NCBI GenBank assembly: GCA_003456175.1
Contig: DMPB01000177.1
Span: 32,391 to 42,429, forward strand
Origin: Chitinophagaceae bacterium
GTDB taxonomy: Bacteria; Bacteroidota; Bacteroidia; Chitinophagales; Chitinophagaceae
Length of the DNA stretch: 10,039 bases
Direction of reading: 5' to 3'
In this document: positions 6,216-10,039 of the stretch, in pieces
Layout: each line of letters opens with the position of its first letter
Position numbering within the stretch: position 1 is the stretch's first letter
Position numbers and translations under genes: made by a program
The notes under the pieces: model-generated
Told to the model about the DNA's origin: nothing
The model's database searches: none
The model's input: the letters and a program-made list of their open reading frames with translations, nothing else

Positions 6216-6890
6216 TTATACTAGGTAGAAAAGTGTGAATACGAATACCCAAACTAAGTCTACAAAGTGCCAGTACAAACCAGCTTTCTCAATCATTAGA
6301 TAATGGCCGCGGCGCTCAAAAGTTCCATTGAGTGTCATAATCAACATAATAATATTGATGATAACGCCACTAAAAACGTGAAAACCATGGAAACCAGTAA
6401 TGGTGAAAAAGAAGTTAGTGAAGTTGGTACCAGCAGCAGTACCATCGGCATTAATGAATGGGTTACGACCCCACCATGCACCTTCGTGGAACAAGTGCGT
6501 CCACTCCCAAGCTTGGCAACCTAAGAATGCGAAACCACCGATGATGGTTAAAATCAAGTTGTTTACAACGCCTTTTCTATCGTTATGATGGCCAGCTTGT
6601 ACTGCTAACACCATTGTTACAGACGATACAATTAAGATGAACGTCATTAAACTTACGAACATTAATGGCAAACGGCTACCCAAGCCAGGAAAGCTCTGGA
6701 ATACCTCGTTAGGGTCAGGCCAACTGTTACTGGCAAAGCGAGTAGTACCATAAGCAATAAGAAATGCACCGAATGTGAAGGCATCACTCATTAAAAAGTA
6801 CCACATCATTAATTTTCCATACTCAACATTGAACGGACTCTTACCGCCGTTCCACCATTTTGTTTGTACTGTAGCTGTATTTGCTGCCAT
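6216..6890 (-). CDS. Cytochrome c oxidase subunit III (five-helix form, first of two by position)
   Basis: Subunit III of a heme-copper oxidase, an integral membrane protein that supports stable proton uptake by subunit I. The 224 residues show five helices at about 24-47, 73-98, 109-129, 157-185 and 203-223. Family motifs are visible: QAWEW at 126-130 with the conserved Glu129; GFHGFHV at 166-172; and LYWHFVDLVWVFVF at 205-218. It lacks the two N-terminal helices of the seven-helix mitochondrial form, as is usual for bacterial five-helix members. It lies 79 bases behind a second subunit III gene, with a candidate -7 box in that gap. Confidence 0.95.
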   Translation of the reverse strand: MAANTATVQTKWWNGGKSPFNVEYGKLMMWYFLMSDAFTFGAFLIAYGTTRFASNSWPDPNEVFQSFPGLGSRLPLMFVSLMTFILIVSSVTMVLAVQAGHHNDRKGVVNNLILTIIGGFAFLGCQAWEWTHLFHEGAWWGRNPFINADGTAAGTNFTNFFFTITGFHGFHVFSGVIINIIMLIMTLNGTFERRGHYLMIEKAGLYWHFVDLVWVFVFTLFYLV

Positions 6891-6918
6891 GATGAATTTG
6901 GTTCAAATAGTTTGTGGG

Positions 6919-6926
6919 CAAATTTA
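6919..6926 (-). promoter_or_regulatory. Candidate -7 box upstream of subunit III
   Basis: Minus-strand TAAATTTG matches TAnnTTTG, 28 bases before the ATG at 6890, which would give a leader of about 20 bases. The only nearby TTG is 12 bases upstream of the box, too close for a -33 element, so this is weak. Confidence 0.25.
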
Positions 6927-6969
6927 TTGGCTGATGTTCAAAAACTGTTAATAACCGCAATATTTTTCT

Positions 6970-7542
6970 TTAGTGTGTGAAACCAAAGAACAAAAACAGA
7001 TATATCCACAATACATCAACGAAATGCCAGTAGGTAGCCAATACTTCTACAGGCACCGGACTATAATTTTTTGTTTTGCTGCTATAAGCTTTAATAAAGA
7101 ATATCAACAACGCCACAACACCGCCTAATACGTGTAATGCGTGTAAGCCTGTAATAATTACTAAGAAGGCCGCCGCGGGGTTGCTACCCTTCACAAGTTT
7201 AATACCCTGACCATGTAAGTCGGCAAAGCCAAAACCCTGTAACACTGCAAATAATACACCCAACACCGCCGTTACAGTAATTAAAGTTCTGTAACATGCC
7301 ATTTCACGCGATTTAAAAGCTTTTTCACTCAAGTACATGGTAATGCTGCTTGCTAATATCACTGCCGTACTGTACCAAAACTCAAGTGGCAAATTAAACT
7401 CTTGCCAATTCCCCTGATTCCTACGCACCACATAAGCACTAGTTAACCCAGCGAACATCATTACAATGCTACCCATAGCCACCCACATGGTAAACTTATG
7501 TGGATGAATTCTTTTATTCTCAGTTGCAACTGCTGCACTCAT
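6970..7542 (-). CDS. Second heme-copper oxidase subunit III protein
   Basis: A 190-residue paralogue of the neighbouring subunit III. Five helices lie at about 18-38, 56-72, 86-106, 124-151 and 168-188. The shared motifs are present in altered form: GLHALHVLGG at 132-141 and TYWHFVDVLWIYLFLF at 170-185. Gln102, in LQGFGF at 101-106, sits near where the partner has QAWEW, and the Glu of that motif is missing. Paired subunit III genes are usual in Bacteroidota oxidase loci. One copy may dock against subunit I and the other may play a structural role; this is inference. It lies 83 bases behind ctaB, and motif copy C is in that gap. Confidence 0.93.
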   Translation of the reverse strand: MSAAVATENKRIHPHKFTMWVAMGSIVMMFAGLTSAYVVRRNQGNWQEFNLPLEFWYSTAVILASSITMYLSEKAFKSREMACYRTLITVTAVLGVLFAVLQGFGFADLHGQGIKLVKGSNPAAAFLVIITGLHALHVLGGVVALLIFFIKAYSSKTKNYSPVPVEVLATYWHFVDVLWIYLFLFFGFTH

Positions 7543-7546
7543 ACTA

Positions 7547-7580
7547 CAAATTTTATCATCAGTTATAACAGCTTACCAAA
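7547..7580 (-). promoter_or_regulatory. Possible promoter before the second subunit III gene
   Basis: On the minus strand TTTG (7580-7577) is followed after 21 bases by TAAAATTTG (7555-7547), a -7 box with one extra base relative to TAnnTTTG. Initiation would fall at or next to the ATG at 7542. It lies just inside motif copy C. The imperfect box makes this tentative. Confidence 0.25.
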
Positions 7581-7591
7581 GGTTTTGTTAC

Positions 7592-7607
7592 ACCTTACGG
7601 TAAATGA
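7592..7607 (-). repeat. Intergenic 16-base motif, copy C
   Basis: TCATTTACCGTAAGGT on the minus strand, identical to copy B and one base from copy A. It lies in the ctaB-subunit III gap and ends exactly 49 bases before the subunit III ATG, the same distance as copy A to the lipoprotein ATG. Confidence 0.7.
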
Positions 7608-7625
7608 TTTTAAGCCAAGTAATCG

Positions 7626-8567
7626 CTACAATTTATCTGCCAGTAATGCCAACAAAACTATTGGTAGGTAGATGTAGCTACTAAACATTACACGCCTTGC
7701 CGCAGGTACATCCATTTGCCTGTAAAGGCGAATACTCTGCACCACCATAAATAAATTGGCAGCCAAAACAACCCAGAAGCTTACCATACCGGTTAAATGT
7801 AATACATAGGGCAGCATACCCATGGGTATCATTAACACACTGTACATAACCGCCTGTAATGCTGTGAATTTGGTTGGCCCTTTATCAGCAGGTAATAGCT
7901 TGAAACCAGCGGCAGAATAATCTTGATGTGCTACCCAAGCAATAGCCCAAAAATGTGGGAATTGCCATAAAAATTGTATGCCAAACAACACCCAACCATT
8001 GCTATTCATAACGTTAGTACCTTCTACCATATTGGTGAAACCTAGGCTGTCGGTTGCAGCCACCCATCCAATTAAGCAAGGTAACGCACCGGGGAGGGCA
8101 CCTACTAAAACGGCAATAGAACTAACTTTTTTAAGCGGTGTGTACACAAATGCATACAAAAACAAACTAAATGCCGATACCATAGCTGCAACACCGTTAA
8201 AAAAATACCACATGATGATGATACCAACTACACCAGCAATAGCAGCGAAAGTATATGCCTCTTGTTGACTCATTCTGCCATCGGCTACAGGCCGCTTACC
8301 TGTACGCTTCATCATGGCATCGGTATCTTTTTCTACAGCTTGGTTAATGGCATTGGCACTACCTGTAACCAACATACCGCCAACAAACAACAAAATAACC
8401 TTCCAAATACCATCGAGTGATAGGCGAATATTGGGTGCAAGTAAATAACAAATAACGCAACTGAAAACTACGGTAAAGCTTAGCGTGAACTTAATGAGCT
8501 GCATGTAATCCTTCAGCTTGCTATGGCGAACATTATCGGCAACCGTTGTGGGGGAATTAGAACTCAT
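7626..8567 (-). CDS. ctaB: Heme O synthase (protoheme IX farnesyltransferase)
   Basis: CtaB/CyoE adds a farnesyl group from farnesyl diphosphate to protoheme IX, making heme O, the precursor of the heme A used by subunit I. The protein is a multi-helix membrane prenyltransferase of 313 residues, normal for the family. The first prenyl-diphosphate site is NQAVEKDTDAMMKRTGKRP at 75-93, with Glu79, Asp81 and Asp83; the first acidic residue is Glu rather than Asp. YTPLKK at 142-147, WQFPHFWAIAW at 201-211 and HQDYSAAGFKLLP at 214-226 are the other hallmarks. Heme A synthase (CtaA) is not seen in the window. The gene follows subunit I by 96 bases containing a terminator and a candidate promoter. 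Confidence 0.96.
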   Translation of the reverse strand: MSSNSPTTVADNVRHSKLKDYMQLIKFTLSFTVVFSCVICYLLAPNIRLSLDGIWKVILLFVGGMLVTGSANAINQAVEKDTDAMMKRTGKRPVADGRMSQQEAYTFAAIAGVVGIIIMWYFFNGVAAMVSAFSLFLYAFVYTPLKKVSSIAVLVGALPGALPCLIGWVAATDSLGFTNMVEGTNVMNSNGWVLFGIQFLWQFPHFWAIAWVAHQDYSAAGFKLLPADKGPTKFTALQAVMYSVLMIPMGMLPYVLHLTGMVSFWVVLAANLFMVVQSIRLYRQMDVPAARRVMFSSYIYLPIVLLALLADKL

Positions 8568-8585
8568 TTACGTAAGTGCAACATT

Positions 8586-8616
8586 AAAAAAGATGCCATG
8601 CTAGTTGCATGGCATC
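8586..8616 (-). terminator. Intrinsic terminator between subunit I and ctaB
   Basis: A perfect 10-bp stem on the minus strand (GATGCCATGC at 8616-8607 with GCATGGCATC at 8601-8592) has a five-base loop AACTA and is followed by six T at 8591-8586. It lies 47 bases after the subunit I stop and should reduce transcription into ctaB. Confidence 0.85.
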
Positions 8617-8617
8617 G

Positions 8618-8651
8618 CAAAATTAGTATTATGTACGTTGATTAACGCAAA
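8618..8651 (-). promoter_or_regulatory. Candidate ctaB promoter overlapping the terminator
   Basis: On the minus strand TTTG (8651-8648), 22 bases, then TAATTTTG (8625-8618), an exact TAnnTTTG box. The spacing is within the range reported for Bacteroidota. Initiation about six bases on, near 8612, would fall inside the first arm of the terminator stem, so these transcripts would lack a complete hairpin and should escape it. Confidence 0.45.
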
Positions 8652-8663
8652 CAATCTTGTTAA

Positions 8664-10039
8664 TTAGTGCTTGCTTTCATCGGCACCTACAGGAGTAGTT
8701 TGTGTGATGAAGTCTTTACCATCTTTACCGTAGTCGTACGCCCAACGGTGTACTTCAGGAATTTCGCCAGGCCAGTTACCATGACCAGGATTGATAGGTG
8801 TAGTCCACTCTAAGGTTGAAGCTTCCCAAGGATTTTGCGTAGTTAACTTACGGCCTTTGAAGATGCTGTAGAAATAGTTGATTAAGAATAGAATTTGTAC
8901 AGCAAAAACAATCATAGCAACAGTTGAAATGAAACGGTTTAACTCACCAAATTGCTTAAAGCTTTCCCAAATGCTATAATCGTAATAGCGACGTGGCATA
9001 CCAGCTAAACCTTCGTAGTGCATTGGCCAGAAAATGAGGTAAGCACCTATAAGTGTAGCCCAGAAGTGAATATAACCCATCGTGTTATTCATGTAACGAC
9101 CAAACATTTTAGGGAACCAATGGTAGATACCAGCGAACATACCGAACATACTAGCTACACCCATTACAATGTGGAAGTGGGCAATTACGAAGTAAGTATC
9201 GTGCAAGTGAATGTCTAGCGCAGAGTTGCCTAAGAAGATACCTGTTAAACCACCAGAGATAAATAAGCTAACAAAACCAATTGAGAATAGCATAGCCGGT
9301 GTAAAGCGAATATTACCTCTCCAAAGTGTAGTTAGCCAGTTGAAAACTTTAATGGCTGAAGGCACTGCGATTAATAAGGTTAACAATACGAATACAGAGC
9401 CTAAGAACGGATTTAAACCAGTAACAAACATGTGGTGTGCCCATACTAGGAAGGCTAATGTTGCAATTGCAAACATTGAACCAACCATTGCCATGTAACC
9501 AAATATTGGCTTGCGGGCATTCGTACTTAAAATTTCACTTACCATACCCATGGCTGGTAAAAGGATGATATACACCTCTGGGTGACCCAAGAACCAGAAT
9601 AAGTGCTGGTATAAGATAGCACTACCACCTTCGTTGGGTAAGGCTTGTTGTGTGCTAGCTAAGAAAATATCACTTAAGTAGAAGCTAGTACCAAAATTTC
9701 TATCGAAAATCAATAGGATGAAACCAGAGAATAATACTGGGAAGCTTAATACGCCTAATACAGCGGTGAAAAAGAAAGCCCAGATGGTTAGAGGTAAGCG
9801 AGTCATGCTCATTCCCTTTGTACGCATGTTCAATACGGTTGCGATATAGTTCAAACCACCTAGTAATGAACTTACTACGAATAAAGCCATAGACACCAAC
9901 CATAAATCCATACCAATTTTAGAACCTGGAGACGCATCACCTAGAGCACTCAACGGAGGATAGGCTGTCCAACCACCGCTAAATGGACCTGTTTCAACAA
10001 ATATTGAAGATAACATTACAATACTGGCAGTGAAGAAAA
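8664..10039 (-). CDS. ctaD: Cytochrome c oxidase subunit I, 5' end outside the window
   Basis: The catalytic subunit of an aa3/caa3-type oxidase, which reduces oxygen to water and pumps protons across the inner membrane. The reading frame is open to the window edge; Met at 10016 is internal, because seven further in-frame codons (FFTASIV) continue upstream and join to LSSIFVETG as in other subunit I proteins. Numbering from that Met: His145, Glu147 and Tyr149 in GHPEVYI (Cu-B ligand, proton-channel Glu and cross-linked Tyr, marking type A1); His194-His195 (Cu-B); Lys223 in PSAIKVFNW (K-channel); and His280 and His282 in HDTYFVIAHFH (heme a3 and heme a). The first heme a His and the D-channel entrance lie in the missing N-terminal part, perhaps 120-170 residues. 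The C-terminal NPWEASTLEWTTP is the usual bacterial form. Confidence 0.97.
   Translation of the reverse strand, partial: FFTASIVMLSSIFVETGPFSGGWTAYPPLSALGDASPGSKIGMDLWLVSMALFVVSSLLGGLNYIATVLNMRTKGMSMTRLPLTIWAFFFTAVLGVLSFPVLFSGFILLIFDRNFGTSFYLSDIFLASTQQALPNEGGSAILYQHLFWFLGHPEVYIILLPAMGMVSEILSTNARKPIFGYMAMVGSMFAIATLAFLVWAHHMFVTGLNPFLGSVFVLLTLLIAVPSAIKVFNWLTTLWRGNIRFTPAMLFSIGFVSLFISGGLTGIFLGNSALDIHLHDTYFVIAHFHIVMGVASMFGMFAGIYHWFPKMFGRYMNNTMGYIHFWATLIGAYLIFWPMHYEGLAGMPRRYYDYSIWESFKQFGELNRFISTVAMIVFAVQILFLINYFYSIFKGRKLTTQNPWEASTLEWTTPINPGHGNWPGEIPEVHRWAYDYGKDGKDFITQTTPVGADESKH

Noticed and set aside
6160..6252. N-terminal extension of the subunit IV protein from the ATG at 6252
   Set aside because: It would overlap the end of the subunit III gene and add 31 residues unlike the family; the ATG at 6159 gives the expected start.
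8564..8582. A possible degenerate fourth motif copy, TCATTTACGTAAGTGCAAC on the plus strand
   Set aside because: It needs two gaps and one mismatch to align with copy B, lacks the ACC/GGT stem, and its CAT is the ctaB start codon on the other strand. The likeness is probably chance, though the TTACGTAA palindrome is worth including in a genome scan.
9700..9903. A 67-codon frame inside subunit I on the same strand
   Set aside because: It is an out-of-frame shadow of the catalytic subunit gene, whose own frame is clearly conserved.
1..10039. CRISPR arrays, insertion sequences, tRNA or rRNA genes, prophage or defence genes
   Set aside because: None was seen. There are no regularly spaced repeats, transposase motifs or tRNA hallmarks on either strand.

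Overview
The window looks like chromosomal DNA of an aerobic member of the Bacteroidota, probably close to Chitinophagales/Chitinophagaceae. The grounds are moderate AT richness, near-absence of Shine-Dalgarno sequences, Bacteroidota-type -7 boxes (TAnnTTTG), a large surface-type lipoprotein, a DUF5522 mini-protein, and the gene order of a Bacteroidota cytochrome c oxidase locus with two subunit III genes. The lineage is inferred from protein style and gene order, not from a search.

Layout. Bases 1-191 are non-coding as far as can be seen. A plus-strand lipoprotein gene (192-2261) ends in a strong intrinsic terminator. A compact plus-strand block follows: trmB, a small Cys-rich DUF5522 protein overlapping its end, and an alkyltransferase-like protein of the MGMT family (2341-3646). 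From 3696 to the right edge everything is on the minus strand. In transcription order it reads: cytochrome c oxidase subunit I (5' end outside the window), heme O synthase CtaB, two subunit III proteins, a subunit IV protein, an SCO copper chaperone, a DUF420 membrane protein, and an unrecognised four-helix membrane protein.

How the genes fit together. The minus-strand genes form most of an aa3/caa3-type terminal oxidase locus: the catalytic subunit, the enzyme making its heme O precursor, accessory subunits, a copper-delivery protein for Cu-A, and a DUF420/CtaM-type assembly factor. Subunit II and heme A synthase are not in the window. The cluster is not one uninterrupted transcript on sequence grounds. 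Intrinsic terminators lie after subunit I and after subunit IV, and candidate promoters sit at or near them.

Most unusual signal. A 16-base motif, TCATTTACCGWAAGGT, occurs three times, always between genes. Two copies lie exactly 49 bases upstream of a start codon on the coding strand (lipoprotein gene; second subunit III gene). The third lies between the convergent gene blocks. The only variable base falls at the N of a potential GNRA tetraloop. The other points of interest are an EF-hand-like loop inside the DUF420 protein and the unrecognised membrane protein tightly coupled to it. No clearly new multi-gene system is visible; the core of the window is a conventional respiratory locus.
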